64,000 bases of DNA. It comes from Inediibacterium massiliense (GTDB lineage Bacteria; Bacillota; Clostridia; Peptostreptococcales; Thermotaleaceae). Below the pieces are notes generated by a model, which saw nothing but the letters and a program-made list of their open reading frames with translations, did not search any database and was not told where the DNA came from. Position 1 is the stretch's first letter. Each line of letters begins with the position of its first letter. Shown piece by piece: positions 36,265 to 45,726 of this stretch. The DNA lies in assembly GCF_001282725.1 (NCBI RefSeq), contig NZ_LN876585.1:188221-252220 (forward strand), written 5' to 3'. A program made the position numbers and the translations under genes.

Positions 36265-36297
36265 AGGTGATCCTTTGGATCACCTTGATTTTATTCT
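36265..36297 (+). terminator. Terminator of the LysE-family gene
   Basis: AGGTGATCC with GGATCACCT (36265-36273 with 36277-36285), 3-nt loop, followed by a T-rich tract. Confidence 0.82.
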
Positions 36298-36366
36298 ATA
36301 GGAATATGCAAATTTTAAATGATATGAGATTGTAATGTATTCGTAACCATAGAGTCAACATATATT

Positions 36367-36374
36367 GATATAAT
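36367..36374 (+). promoter_or_regulatory. Extended -10 promoter of the polysaccharide block
   Basis: TG-A-TATAAT, with the -10 box at 36369-36374, 33 nt before the start of the phosphodiester glycosidase gene. No clear -35 box. Confidence 0.5.
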
Positions 36375-36406
36375 GAAAATAAAGAAATGAAAAGGGGGAG
36401 TAGGAT

Positions 36407-39223
36407 ATGCATAACTTTAAAAAAGTTATTATGTCTATGGGACTTGCGTGTTCTATAGCTTTTATAAGTATACCAAGTTTTTCTTATGCAAATATTGCAA
36501 ATACTGTTTATGAACAAAAAAATGAATCGTACATAGCAAAGGGAATAAAGCATGAACAACATCTGAAGTTTACCAATAGTGGATGGGTGAATATAAATGT
36601 CATTCGAGTGAATTTAGATGAACCATATGCTACCTTAGATTTATTATTTCATCAAAATGGATTAGGACAAAAGGCAAAGGTATCAGAATTTGTAAATCAG
36701 AGAAGTGATGTAGTTGGAGCTGTGAATGGAGACTTTTTTAATATGAAAGGAGCAGCTACCATAGGTCCTATGGTAAGAGATGGAGAGTTGCTTACGACTA
36801 CAGCTTATTTAGGACAAGCTGTACCTAGTATGAGTTTTACTAATGAAAAAATTCCTACCATTCAAAATTGGGTGAATAATGCAATTGTATTAACCAATGT
36901 GACAAAGGGATATAACTTTGAAGTTTTAGCTGCTAATAAAGAATCTGATTATGCACATATATCTGTAATATATACTCCAAAATGGGGAGTTCAAACGCCT
37001 GCTAAAAATTTAGCAGGAGGGATACAAATGGTTATACAAAATAATATTGTAACAGAGATTTTACCAGGAGGTACAGCTAAAGTGATTCCTCCTAATGGAT
37101 CTGTGATATTTGCTGCAGGAATGAAAGCAACAGAATTACAACAAAATTTTGCAGTTGGGGATATGGTAAATTTCACAAATCAGGCGAATATGGATATCTC
37201 TAATCTTAAATTTGCTGTAGGAGGAGGAGGTTTACTTGTAAAGGATGGTATACCACAATCTAACTACTATATCAATATAAAAGGAAATCAACCAAGAACT
37301 GCTTTAGGGATATCGCAGGATAAAAAAGAAGCTTTTATTGTAACGATAGATGGAAGAGTAGGGTCTTATACAGGGGTAACTCAAGAAGAATTGGCACAGA
37401 TTATGATTTCACTGGGGGCTTATGATGCTATTAATCTAGATGGTGGCGGTTCTACAGATATGGTTTTAAGACCTTTGGGAGAAGAAAATAAAAAGGTGAT
37501 CAACAATCTTTCAGAAGGAGTAGAAAGAAGAGTTATGAATGGAGTAGGGGTTGTGAGTAATGCCCCTAGAACAGATGAAATCGGAGGTATGATGTTACAA
37601 ATAGAAGATTCTAATGTGCCTTTAAATAGTTCAAAGAAGATCCAAGTAAAAGGTTATGATGCAAATTATTATCCTTTATCAATAGATGTAAATAAAATCA
37701 ATTGGCAGGTAAAAGGAGTAGAAGGAAAAGTTACAAATGGAATTTTTTATGCTCAAAGTCCAGGAGATGGAGCAATTGTGGCAGAAATTGAAGGAAAAAC
37801 AGCTACCTTACCCATTCATGTCATAGATCAAATTACAAGACTCGATATATTTCCTGGGAAAATACAATTAGGAAATAATCAAAAAACGAATTTAACGGCT
37901 AAAATTACAGATAAAGATGGATATGGAAGCAGCATCAATATAAAGGATTTAAATGTTGAAATTCCTAATAATTTAGGAACATTAGATGAAATGGGATATT
38001 TTCATGCAGGAAATCAAAGTGGTTCAGGAGTGATGAAGCTTTCTTATAAAAATTTAGTAAAATATATTCCTGTAGTAGTCGGGTCAAAAGAAGTAGTGAT
38101 TGATGATTTTGAAAACATGAATGGCCAGTTTTTATCTTATCCATCTGAAGTATTAGGAGGATATATACTATCGAATATAAGTAAAAATGGACAATCATCA
38201 GGAGAACTTTCTTATGATTTTACAAAAACAGATGCTACAAGAGCTGCTTATTTACAATTTAATAATGGAGGAAAATATTTCACAGACAAACCACAAAAAA
38301 TAGGAATGTGGGTATATGGAAATCATAGTGGTCATAGTCTAAAAGCGAAAATGTTTACAGCAAATGGAACGGAACAAAATATAACATTAGCAAATAGCAT
38401 AGATTGGGATGGATGGAAATATGTAGAAGGAAATATTCCAGAGAGCATAGGCAATAAATCTAGACTGGAAAGAGTTTATGTAGTAGAAACAAATAAGCTG
38501 TCTAAAGATGCAGGGAAAATTTATATAGACGATTTGACTGTATCTTATCCAAATACTTTTACAGGAACCATTCCACAGTCTGAAAATCAAGAACAAAATC
38601 CTAAAAATATCAAAGCTGAATTAAAAGGACAAAATTCATTTAAGTTGCTTGCTCATGGAGCTATTTTAGGAATGAATCCAGAGGATATAATAAAAACAGC
38701 TCAAACTTCAAATGAAAAAGCAGAGGTCAATTTATTTACACAGCAAATAGATCCTAGATTAAAAGAACAACTTAAAAATTCTACCTTTGTTGTAGGGGGA
38801 GGATATAGCTCTACAAAATATAAAAACAGCTTATTGATTTCTCTGGATAATACAAAGGGCGGATTAAGAGAGACGAACTTTGAACAATGGAGATGGTTTT
38901 TAAATACAGTTAATCAAGCAGATAGTAAAAACATAATCATTACTTTACCAAAACCATTGAGTTTTAAAGATCCATTAGAAGAAAAATTATTTAATGATAC
39001 ATTAAATAAATTTAAAAAAGAAAAAAATGCAGAGGTTTGGGTTCTTACTGGAGGACATGATCTCTTTAGCGTATATCCAAAAGAAGGAATTTATTATGCA
39101 GAGTTAAAATCTTATTCTGAAAATAGAGATATAGATAAGTGGGAAGGCTTTACTTATCTTATGTTTACTGTAAATGATGATGGAATAACATATGAAATTC
39201 TGCCACTAAATGAAAAAAATTAA
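36407..39223 (+). CDS. Secreted phosphodiester glycosidase (NAGPA family), multidomain
   Basis: 938 aa with a signal peptide (1-29, ending SFSYA). Residues about 60-390 form the NAGPA/DUF2233 domain: GAVNGDFFNMKG near 104 and INLDGGGSTDMVL near 342. The family removes sugars linked through a phosphodiester. Then a Big-type beta domain (about 395-475), a second beta region, a carbohydrate-binding-like jelly roll (about 560-725, DDFENMNG), and a C-terminal alpha/beta domain resembling a degenerate metallophosphatase. Likely acts on a wall or capsular polymer outside the cell. GGGGGAG site before the ATG. Confidence 0.85.
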   Translation: MHNFKKVIMSMGLACSIAFISIPSFSYANIANTVYEQKNESYIAKGIKHEQHLKFTNSGWVNINVIRVNLDEPYATLDLLFHQNGLGQKAKVSEFVNQRSDVVGAVNGDFFNMKGAATIGPMVRDGELLTTTAYLGQAVPSMSFTNEKIPTIQNWVNNAIVLTNVTKGYNFEVLAANKESDYAHISVIYTPKWGVQTPAKNLAGGIQMVIQNNIVTEILPGGTAKVIPPNGSVIFAAGMKATELQQNFAVGDMVNFTNQANMDISNLKFAVGGGGLLVKDGIPQSNYYINIKGNQPRTALGISQDKKEAFIVTIDGRVGSYTGVTQEELAQIMISLGAYDAINLDGGGSTDMVLRPLGEENKKVINNLSEGVERRVMNGVGVVSNAPRTDEIGGMMLQIEDSNVPLNSSKKIQVKGYDANYYPLSIDVNKINWQVKGVEGKVTNGIFYAQSPGDGAIVAEIEGKTATLPIHVIDQITRLDIFPGKIQLGNNQKTNLTAKITDKDGYGSSINIKDLNVEIPNNLGTLDEMGYFHAGNQSGSGVMKLSYKNLVKYIPVVVGSKEVVIDDFENMNGQFLSYPSEVLGGYILSNISKNGQSSGELSYDFTKTDATRAAYLQFNNGGKYFTDKPQKIGMWVYGNHSGHSLKAKMFTANGTEQNITLANSIDWDGWKYVEGNIPESIGNKSRLERVYVVETNKLSKDAGKIYIDDLTVSYPNTFTGTIPQSENQEQNPKNIKAELKGQNSFKLLAHGAILGMNPEDIIKTAQTSNEKAEVNLFTQQIDPRLKEQLKNSTFVVGGGYSSTKYKNSLLISLDNTKGGLRETNFEQWRWFLNTVNQADSKNIIITLPKPLSFKDPLEEKLFNDTLNKFKKEKNAEVWVLTGGHDLFSVYPKEGIYYAELKSYSENRDIDKWEGFTYLMFTVNDDGITYEILPLNEKN

Positions 39224-39230
39224 GGAAAGG

Positions 39231-39268
39231 AATACTCCTTGGATGAACTTTCAAGGAGTATTTCTATA
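39231..39268 (+). terminator. Terminator of the NAGPA-family gene
   Basis: AATACTCCTTG with CAAGGAGTATT, an 11-bp stem with a 10-nt loop and a T-rich tail. Confidence 0.75.
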
Positions 39269-39297
39269 TACAAATGATGTAAAGGAATATAAAACTA

Positions 39298-39306
39298 TGC
39301 TATAAT
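39298..39306 (+). promoter_or_regulatory. Extended -10 promoter of the GH26 gene
   Basis: TG-C-TATAAT with the -10 box at 39301-39306, 45 nt before the ATG. Together with the preceding terminator it separates GH26 from the NAGPA gene. Confidence 0.55.
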
Positions 39307-39350
39307 AAGATGGAATTTGTCAAAATTTCATTAGAAAGGATTAGATACAT

Positions 39351-40988
39351 ATGAAAAAAATAGGGATTGGAATTTGTATAGGAATTATGTGTTTTTATAG
39401 TGTTTTTTCCTATGCTCAAGGATTAGAGTTGAATACTAAGATTCAAAAAAGTGGATTTTCATATATTGAATCTGTCAATCAAGAAAAGAATAGATATGTA
39501 AATTATGGAGATGGATATATGATAGATTATCCAAGCCATATGGAGGTAGACACTTCAATTGAAGCTGTAAAAACAGTGATCAAAGACCAAGAAAGAGAAA
39601 TTGAAATTTATTATGATAGTTTTTATAATACGCCTAATGTGGCTAATGCGTATAAAAACTATAGCAATGCATTTATAAAAAACGATAAAGATCATATAAA
39701 AGAATATGAGAATACGGCAACTATTAATGGTATGAAGGTACATTTATTAAAATGGAATAGAAAAAAACTTTCTAAAATAGAAAATGATAAAAACTTTTAT
39801 GTAAGTGCAGAAATTGTAAAAAATAACAAGGAAGTTTATACAATTTTTATAAAATCATCTAGACAATTTTATAATTTTGAAGATTATATGGATGTGATTT
39901 CTAGTTTTAAAATCATAGAAAAGCAAGGAGTTTCTAGTATCAACACAAAATTTAAACCTGTAGAGAGAAAATTAAATGAAGAGACAAAGGAATTTTATGA
40001 CAAATACTTTTTAAAAAGTGATAAACTAAGATGGGGAATATTTGAACAAAGTGCCCCTGCAAGCTTTTCTTATCTAAAAAGTATAGAAAATAGATTAGAT
40101 TATGAATTTAAGTTTTTAGTAAGATATCAATCACTAGATGTACCTATGCCTCTTGAAGAGCTTAAAAATGCATATAATAACAATCGATATGTAGAGCTTA
40201 CTCTTCAAACTATGCATATGAATGAAGACAATAAAAGCATTACTTATGATATATTAGATGGAAAATATGATGCTTATTTTGATGAATATGCAAGAAAATT
40301 AAAAGAATTTAATCATCCTGTTTTATTTAGATTAAACAATGAGATGAATGGAGATTGGTGCGTATATTCAAGCTATTATTCTTCTAAGGATACAAACCTT
40401 TACAAAGAAGTTTGGAAATATATTTATCATAAATTTGAACAATATGGTGTAGATAATGTAATTTGGGTATGGAATCCTCATGATTTATCTTTCCCTAATT
40501 TTAAATGGAATCATTATCTAAATTATTATCCAGGTGATGAATATGTAGATATTATAGGTCTTACAGGCTATAATACAGGAAATTATTATCCTGGTGAAGT
40601 ATGGAGAAGCTTTGAACAAATTTATCCTCAGGTTTATAATGAATATATGTCTATATTTGAACAGCCTTTTATGATTACAGAATTTGGATCTAATGAAATT
40701 GGTGGAGATAAGGTAAGCTGGATTCATGGGATGTTTGATTATATGTACATGCATCCATTTAAGAATATAAAAGTAGCTATTTGGTGGAATGGAATTGATT
40801 GGGATCCAAATAGAAATCCTGCTAGAATCTACAGACTTGACAATAGAGATGATGTAGTCAATACTTTTAGACAAAGATTAAAGGATTACAAAGAAATAGA
40901 TGAAGGAAAGAAAGATGAAAGAAAAAAAGATGAAAGAAAGAAAGATGAAGGAAAAAAAGATGAAGGAAAAAAAGATGAAGGCATTTAA
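39351..40988 (+). CDS. Secreted glycoside hydrolase family 26-like protein
   Basis: 545 aa with a signal peptide (1-22). Residues 30-200 are a separate domain of unknown function. The GH26 (beta-mannanase clan A) barrel occupies about 210-520, with the acid/base in RLNNEMNGDW near 331 and the nucleophile in MITEFGSNEIGG near 444, and VIWVWNPHD between. The last 30 residues are a repeated Lys-Lys-Asp-Glu tail encoded by a 15-bp tandem repeat that also encodes the start region of the next gene. Probably trims or modifies an exopolysaccharide, since SGNH and MBOAT acyltransferase genes follow directly. Confidence 0.85.
   Translation: MKKIGIGICIGIMCFYSVFSYAQGLELNTKIQKSGFSYIESVNQEKNRYVNYGDGYMIDYPSHMEVDTSIEAVKTVIKDQEREIEIYYDSFYNTPNVANAYKNYSNAFIKNDKDHIKEYENTATINGMKVHLLKWNRKKLSKIENDKNFYVSAEIVKNNKEVYTIFIKSSRQFYNFEDYMDVISSFKIIEKQGVSSINTKFKPVERKLNEETKEFYDKYFLKSDKLRWGIFEQSAPASFSYLKSIENRLDYEFKFLVRYQSLDVPMPLEELKNAYNNNRYVELTLQTMHMNEDNKSITYDILDGKYDAYFDEYARKLKEFNHPVLFRLNNEMNGDWCVYSSYYSSKDTNLYKEVWKYIYHKFEQYGVDNVIWVWNPHDLSFPNFKWNHYLNYYPGDEYVDIIGLTGYNTGNYYPGEVWRSFEQIYPQVYNEYMSIFEQPFMITEFGSNEIGGDKVSWIHGMFDYMYMHPFKNIKVAIWWNGIDWDPNRNPARIYRLDNRDDVVNTFRQRLKDYKEIDEGKKDERKKDERKKDEGKKDEGKKDEGI
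40900..40977 (+). repeat. 15-bp tandem repeat across the GH26 / SGNH gene junction
   Basis: Five 15-bp units (consensus ATGAAGGAAAAAAAG, with G/A variants) run from 40900 to 40974, followed by one more ATG at 40975. In the GH26 frame they encode KKDEG/R repeats. In the +2 frame each unit begins with ATG, giving six in-frame candidate starts for the next gene. Because 15 is a multiple of three, unit gain or loss keeps both frames. Confidence 0.92.
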
Positions 40989-42060
40989 AAAAGTATTTAT
41001 TTATATGATCTTATATATATTGGTACTCCAGTTTGGTATTCCTTATGTGATACCTGCTCAAGCAGTATATGAAGATCGATTGATTTATGATGCAGTAAAA
41101 AATCGTCCCACGAATATAGAAGGAGTTTTTGAGCAAGTAAAAAAAATAATTGATCAAGAGAACATAAGTGACTATGTAGTCATATTAGGAGATTCAGTAG
41201 GGTTTAGTAGTCCAGGACCTGCTGATTCTTCTATGGCTCATTATTTAAATGAAAGAGCAAAACAGTCAGGAAAAAACTTTAGAGTGTTTAATTTATCTAT
41301 GCCATCTATGCAAACAGGAGATATTTATACTGTTTTAAAGAAGATGGATCAATATGGTATTTCAAGAGACCATGTGATCATTAATGTAATTTATGCAGGC
41401 TTTGTAGCAAGAAATCCTGATCCTCCAGCAGTTTTTTGGTTAAAGGATCAATTAAAGGAAGTAGATAAAGAAACTTATGACCACATTAAGCCACAATTAA
41501 TGGCAAATCAAAAACAAGAGAAATTTATTCAAAAAACATTAAAGCCTATGAAAAATAATATGTATGAAAAGATAGCTATATTTAAGTATAAGGATTATAT
41601 ACAAGCTTATTGTAAAGAAAAGATAAAGGAAGTAAGAGGAAATATAGCTTCTAATGAAGATGTGAAGGCTTGGACGGAAAAAGATTTTTTAAAAGATTTA
41701 TTAAAAGAGCCTATGTATCAAAGAGAGTTTTCTGATGCAGCTTTTGTCATGGATGAGAGTAATCCACAAATATATTTTTTAAATAAAATTATAGAGTTTC
41801 AAAAGAATAAAGATACTTTTATTTTTCTTGCAGCAATGAATGACAAATTGTTAGAAGAAAATGTGTCTAAACCTGGATTTCAAGAAAATATGAACAAAAT
41901 TGATGATTATTTTAAAAATCAACCTATAGAGTATAAAAATTTTAATCAGACAATAGACTACAATTTGTTTTCAGATCATATACATTTAACCCCTAAAGGA
42001 TATAAAATATTATCGGATCGGTTATGGGATGAAATACAAAAATGGGATATGAAGGAATAA
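40975..42060 (+). CDS. Exported SGNH-hydrolase-like protein, partner of MBOAT
   Basis: 361 aa from the last ATG of the repeat; up to 25 more residues if upstream ATGs are used. One hydrophobic segment (about 4-22) serves as signal or anchor. SGNH features: block I VVILGDSVGFSSPG near 70, NVIYAGF, and block V SDHIHLTPKGY near 335. Such proteins transfer or remove O-acetyl groups on polymers in AlgX/DltD-like roles. The MBOAT gene 15 nt downstream is the expected membrane partner. GAAGGA lies 6 nt before both the 40975 and 40960 ATGs, and the gene overlaps GH26 by 14 nt. Confidence 0.8.
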   Translation: MKAFKKVFIYMILYILVLQFGIPYVIPAQAVYEDRLIYDAVKNRPTNIEGVFEQVKKIIDQENISDYVVILGDSVGFSSPGPADSSMAHYLNERAKQSGKNFRVFNLSMPSMQTGDIYTVLKKMDQYGISRDHVIINVIYAGFVARNPDPPAVFWLKDQLKEVDKETYDHIKPQLMANQKQEKFIQKTLKPMKNNMYEKIAIFKYKDYIQAYCKEKIKEVRGNIASNEDVKAWTEKDFLKDLLKEPMYQREFSDAAFVMDESNPQIYFLNKIIEFQKNKDTFIFLAAMNDKLLEENVSKPGFQENMNKIDDYFKNQPIEYKNFNQTIDYNLFSDHIHLTPKGYKILSDRLWDEIQKWDMKE

Positions 42061-42075
42061 TGGAGGATACACAAT

Positions 42076-43485
42076 ATGCTATTTCACTCTTTTGAATTTT
42101 TTGTTTTACTTTTAATTACTTTTTTATTTTTCTATAGTTTTCCAAAACAGAGAATATATATTCTTGCGGTAGCCAATATCATTTTTTATGGAGCATCTGG
42201 AATCAGATATTTATTTTTATTTATGATTGTTTCATGGGTTACCTATATGTGTTCTTTAGGGATCACAAAAAAGTATGGAAAAATATATTGCTGGATAGGG
42301 ATTTTGGTCAATATTCTAAATTTGGTATTTTTTAAGTATACAGGTTTTATATTAAAAAATATAGAAAAATTTATGGGAATTGTGTTTCCTTGGCAAGATA
42401 CGCTATTAGCAAAGATTATGTTACCAGTAGGAATTTCCTTTTATACTTTTCAACTCATTGCTTATATAGTAGATGTCTATAGAAAAGAGATCAAATCTTG
42501 TGATTCTTTTTTAAGCTTTTGGGTGTTTATTTCTTTCTTTGGACAATTAATTGCAGGACCTATCATGCGTGGAAAAGAGTTTCTTTTTCAAATTGATGGA
42601 CTAAAAGAAAATAAATTGACTCTTACCAATTTAAAATATGGAGTTTATTATATATGTATGGGTCTTTCAAAAAAAATAATCTTTGCTGATTTTTTAGCCA
42701 AAAAAGCAGATGTTTATTTTAGTCAAGTAGGAAATCTAAATTCTTTAGATGCTTGGTTTGCAGCTTATTTATTTGCATTTCAAATTTATTTTGACTTTTC
42801 TGCTTATAGTGAGATTGCTGTAGGGGTAGGACATTTATTTGGACTCAATTTAAGTTTAAATTTTAAATCTCCTTATATTAGCAGTAATCCTTCAGAGTTT
42901 TGGAAAAGATGGCATATTACATTATCCTCTTGGATTCGAGATTATATATATATTCCTCTAGGAGGATCAAAAAAGGGTCACTTTTTACAATATGTATTTT
43001 TATTTACAGCTATGGCTATCTCAGGAATATGGCATGGAGCAGCTTGGACCTTTATTATATGGGGGATATACCATGGAAGTTTAAGTGCTCTTCACAAAAT
43101 GTATAGAAGTTATATAAAGGTCCCTAAAGAAAATATTTTTTATAAAATAATATGCATTTTCATATTTTTTCAACTGACTACCATAGGATGGGTATTTTTT
43201 AGAGCAGGTAGTATGTCTGATGCTATTTTTATGATCAAAAAAATGATTACTTTATCAGATTTAGTTTATAGTCCAGTATATTTTATATATTTTGGATTTG
43301 TGGTATTCCTATATGGAGTACATTTAATAGAATATTTTATTAGAAAAAATGAAAATACATTTAGTTTATATTGGCAAAGATATTTTCCTCCATCTGTTCG
43401 AGCAGCAGCTTATTTTGGTATTGTGATTTTATTAATTTTATTTACACAAACAGAAGAAAGTACTTTTATTTATTTTCAATTTTAA
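42076..43485 (+). CDS. MBOAT-family O-acyltransferase (AlgI-like)
   Basis: 469 aa with about 11 transmembrane helices. AlgI/DltB hallmarks: MLPVGISFYTFQLIAYIVDVYR near 117, FFGQLIAGPIMR, FYFDFSAYSEIAVGVG-like sequence near 240, FWKRWHITLSSWIRDYIYIPLGG near 276, and the catalytic histidine in GIWHGAAWTFIIWG near 320. It passes acyl groups across the membrane to an extracytoplasmic glycan, with the SGNH protein just upstream as partner. GGAGG site. No glycan synthase is adjacent, so the polymer is not defined. Confidence 0.93.
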   Translation: MLFHSFEFFVLLLITFLFFYSFPKQRIYILAVANIIFYGASGIRYLFLFMIVSWVTYMCSLGITKKYGKIYCWIGILVNILNLVFFKYTGFILKNIEKFMGIVFPWQDTLLAKIMLPVGISFYTFQLIAYIVDVYRKEIKSCDSFLSFWVFISFFGQLIAGPIMRGKEFLFQIDGLKENKLTLTNLKYGVYYICMGLSKKIIFADFLAKKADVYFSQVGNLNSLDAWFAAYLFAFQIYFDFSAYSEIAVGVGHLFGLNLSLNFKSPYISSNPSEFWKRWHITLSSWIRDYIYIPLGGSKKGHFLQYVFLFTAMAISGIWHGAAWTFIIWGIYHGSLSALHKMYRSYIKVPKENIFYKIICIFIFFQLTTIGWVFFRAGSMSDAIFMIKKMITLSDLVYSPVYFIYFGFVVFLYGVHLIEYFIRKNENTFSLYWQRYFPPSVRAAAYFGIVILLILFTQTEESTFIYFQF

Positions 43486-43602
43486 GTGTAATGAAAAATT
43501 AATAAATATATTTTCCATAAAAAATAATTTCATGATAAAATAAACTAAGTTATACTAAATTTAAAAGATCAATACCAACTAGAAAACAAAGGGGATGAAA
43601 AT

Positions 43603-44097
43603 ATGAAAAATAAGAAATTGATTTCTTTAGCACTGACTACTCTCATGACAGTAGGATTGTTTTCTTATGTAGCAATGGCTATAGGAGACCCTGGTTCACA
43701 AGAAGATCCAGTGGTGACCAAAAGCTATGTAGAAACTAGAAACCAACAATTAAAGGAATATATAGATGAAAAAATTCAGCAAGTACTCAATATAAAAAAT
43801 GATACAAATTCTGGTATCGTTAGTGCATCTTCTTCTTTTGAAGTCATAGAAGTACAAAAGGGCCAAAAGGTTATAGCTGGAGAAGGTACTGAGATGGTTT
43901 TAAGATCTGGACAAGCGAAAGCCATTGCAACTTCATCTGGAGGAATTGCAGATCTAACTATTGGAAAAGACTTAAAAAGCGGAGAGTCTATTCCTCTTCA
44001 GCATCTACTTTTGTTTCCAAGAGACGATGGACGTGGAATAGAAATATTGTGGGATAAAACTTTTATATTGGTAAAGGGAACTTATGAGATTCGTTAA
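43603..44097 (+). CDS. Small exported protein of unknown function
   Basis: 164 aa with a signal peptide ending near residue 27 (VAMA-IGDPG). An acidic mature N terminus (GDPGSQEDPVVTKSYVE) and a short coiled coil (about 45-65) lead to a compact beta-rich domain with EVQKGQKVIAGEGTEMVLRSG and LLFPRDDGRGIEI. I recall similar exported proteins in other Clostridia, unnamed. The coiled coil plus beta head suggests an envelope-associated oligomer. GGGGATG-type site before the ATG; it ends in a strong terminator. It lies between acyltransferase genes and murJ. Confidence 0.8.
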   Translation: MKNKKLISLALTTLMTVGLFSYVAMAIGDPGSQEDPVVTKSYVETRNQQLKEYIDEKIQQVLNIKNDTNSGIVSASSSFEVIEVQKGQKVIAGEGTEMVLRSGQAKAIATSSGGIADLTIGKDLKSGESIPLQHLLLFPRDDGRGIEILWDKTFILVKGTYEIR

Positions 44098-44118
44098 AAG
44101 CGCTTGTGCGCTTTTTTT
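44096..44118 (+). terminator. Terminator of the small exported protein gene
   Basis: AAAAGCGC, TTGT, GCGCTTTT and further Ts; the stem overlaps the stop codon. Confidence 0.9.
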
Positions 44119-44135
44119 CAATCGTGGAGGTCAGG

Positions 44136-45710
44136 ATGAATAACTATAGTAAAACAATCAAGACAATTGTTGTAGTGATGGGTTTAACTTTTTTTGCTAA
44201 ATTTTTGGGTTTTTTTAGAGATTCTTTATTAGGTAGTAAATTAGGAGCAAATATGGAGTCAGATGCTTATATTATGGCTCTAAATAGTACTTCTATTGTT
44301 TTTGTAAGCATAGGAAGTGCAATTGTCGCAGCTACTATTCCTATTATTGTGAGACTTTTGACAAAGGATACAAAAAAAGAAGCTTTTTCTTTTATCAATA
44401 ATTTATTAAATATATTAATTGTGATTTCATTTGTTTTTACTCTTTTAGGAGAGCTATTTTCAAAACAAATTATAAAAATCCTTGCTAGTGGATTTGAGTC
44501 CAATAAGTTTGAGTTAACTGTACAATTAACTCAAATTATGTTTCCAATAATTATCTTTATTTGTATTACTTATGTATTTGTATCTTTATTACAAAGTATG
44601 GAAAAATTTAAAATAACATCTATTATTAGTTTACCTGCAAATGTGATTACGATCCTTTTTTTATGTTTTTTTTCTAAAAAATATGGGGTAAAGGGATTGG
44701 CTGTAGTGACAACAATAGGATGGATTTTACAATTTGTAGTTATGCTTCCTACCCTTTATAAAGAAGGATATAGATATGATTTTAAAATCAATTGGAAAGA
44801 TGATCATATGAAAGAATTTTTTTCAATGATTTTATTGATTATTATGGTAGCATCTGTGAGCCAGATGAATATTTTATTAGATGAAAAACAAGCATCTTTT
44901 TTTGGACATGGAAAAATTTCTTTTCTCCATTATGCTAATATATTGTATCAAGCAGTTACTACGACCACAGTACTGGGAATCAATACAGTTATGTTTCCAA
45001 AGTTTGCAGAAAAAGCAGTTTCTCTAAAGGAAAAACAATATGCATGCTTTATAGGATCTATTGTAGAAGTGATGATTTTTGTATTATTGCCTATGACGGC
45101 AGGAGCGGTTATTTTAAGAGATCCTATCATAGGATTTGTATTTGAACGAGGAGAGTTCACTCATGGAAATACCATCATGACAGGACTTGTTTTTGCTTCT
45201 TATGCTTTAGGTATGGTGAGTTTTGGGATCCTTGATGTAGTCAATAAGGCATTTTATGCGAAAAACAATAAAAAAATACCTTTTTTATATGCTATTTTTA
45301 TTATTATAATGAATATGATTTTTAATATAGTATGGGGCAAAAAATTTGATATTGTGGGACTTGCTATTGCCACATCTATATCATCTATTATAGGAAGTAT
45401 AGGACTGCTTTGGGCATTTAGAAAAGAAATGGGCTATTTTGATACAAAAAAATTAGTAAATACTTTTTCAAAGGTTTTACTAAGCTGTTGCATAATGGCA
45501 ATTATAGTAAATCTAAGCTTTACAACTTTAGATTCGTATTTTGTAGAAAAAGGATTGATACAAAAGGTCATCAATATTATGATACCAAGTATATTAGGTG
45601 TAGTTGTATATGCTTGTGTTACTATGAAGTTAAAAATAGAACAAGCAATGACTATATATGGTCATTTTGTAAAACCAATGGTTATGAAAATCAAAGGAAA
45701 TAAAGCATAA
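44136..45710 (+). CDS. murJ: MurJ-type lipid flippase
   Basis: 524 aa with about 14 transmembrane helices. FFAKFLGFFRDSLLGSKLGANMESDAYIMAL near the N terminus is the MviN/MurJ signature; later FERGEFTHGNTIMTG and ILDVVNKAFYAKNNKKIP. It flips lipid II or a related undecaprenyl-linked wall precursor. Its place before DUF5693, csaB and tagA suggests it may serve a secondary wall polymer. GGAGGT at 44125-44130 sets the ATG at 44136; the frame is open further upstream through the previous terminator. Confidence 0.92.
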   Translation: MNNYSKTIKTIVVVMGLTFFAKFLGFFRDSLLGSKLGANMESDAYIMALNSTSIVFVSIGSAIVAATIPIIVRLLTKDTKKEAFSFINNLLNILIVISFVFTLLGELFSKQIIKILASGFESNKFELTVQLTQIMFPIIIFICITYVFVSLLQSMEKFKITSIISLPANVITILFLCFFSKKYGVKGLAVVTTIGWILQFVVMLPTLYKEGYRYDFKINWKDDHMKEFFSMILLIIMVASVSQMNILLDEKQASFFGHGKISFLHYANILYQAVTTTTVLGINTVMFPKFAEKAVSLKEKQYACFIGSIVEVMIFVLLPMTAGAVILRDPIIGFVFERGEFTHGNTIMTGLVFASYALGMVSFGILDVVNKAFYAKNNKKIPFLYAIFIIIMNMIFNIVWGKKFDIVGLAIATSISSIIGSIGLLWAFRKEMGYFDTKKLVNTFSKVLLSCCIMAIIVNLSFTTLDSYFVEKGLIQKVINIMIPSILGVVVYACVTMKLKIEQAMTIYGHFVKPMVMKIKGNKA

Positions 45711-45726
45711 AAAAGGATGTGAGGAT

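Noticed and set aside
40900-40977. Sequencing or assembly frameshift between GH26 and the next gene
   Set aside because: Both frames are intact and distinct on either side; the overlap is explained by the 15-bp repeat and a normal stop codon.
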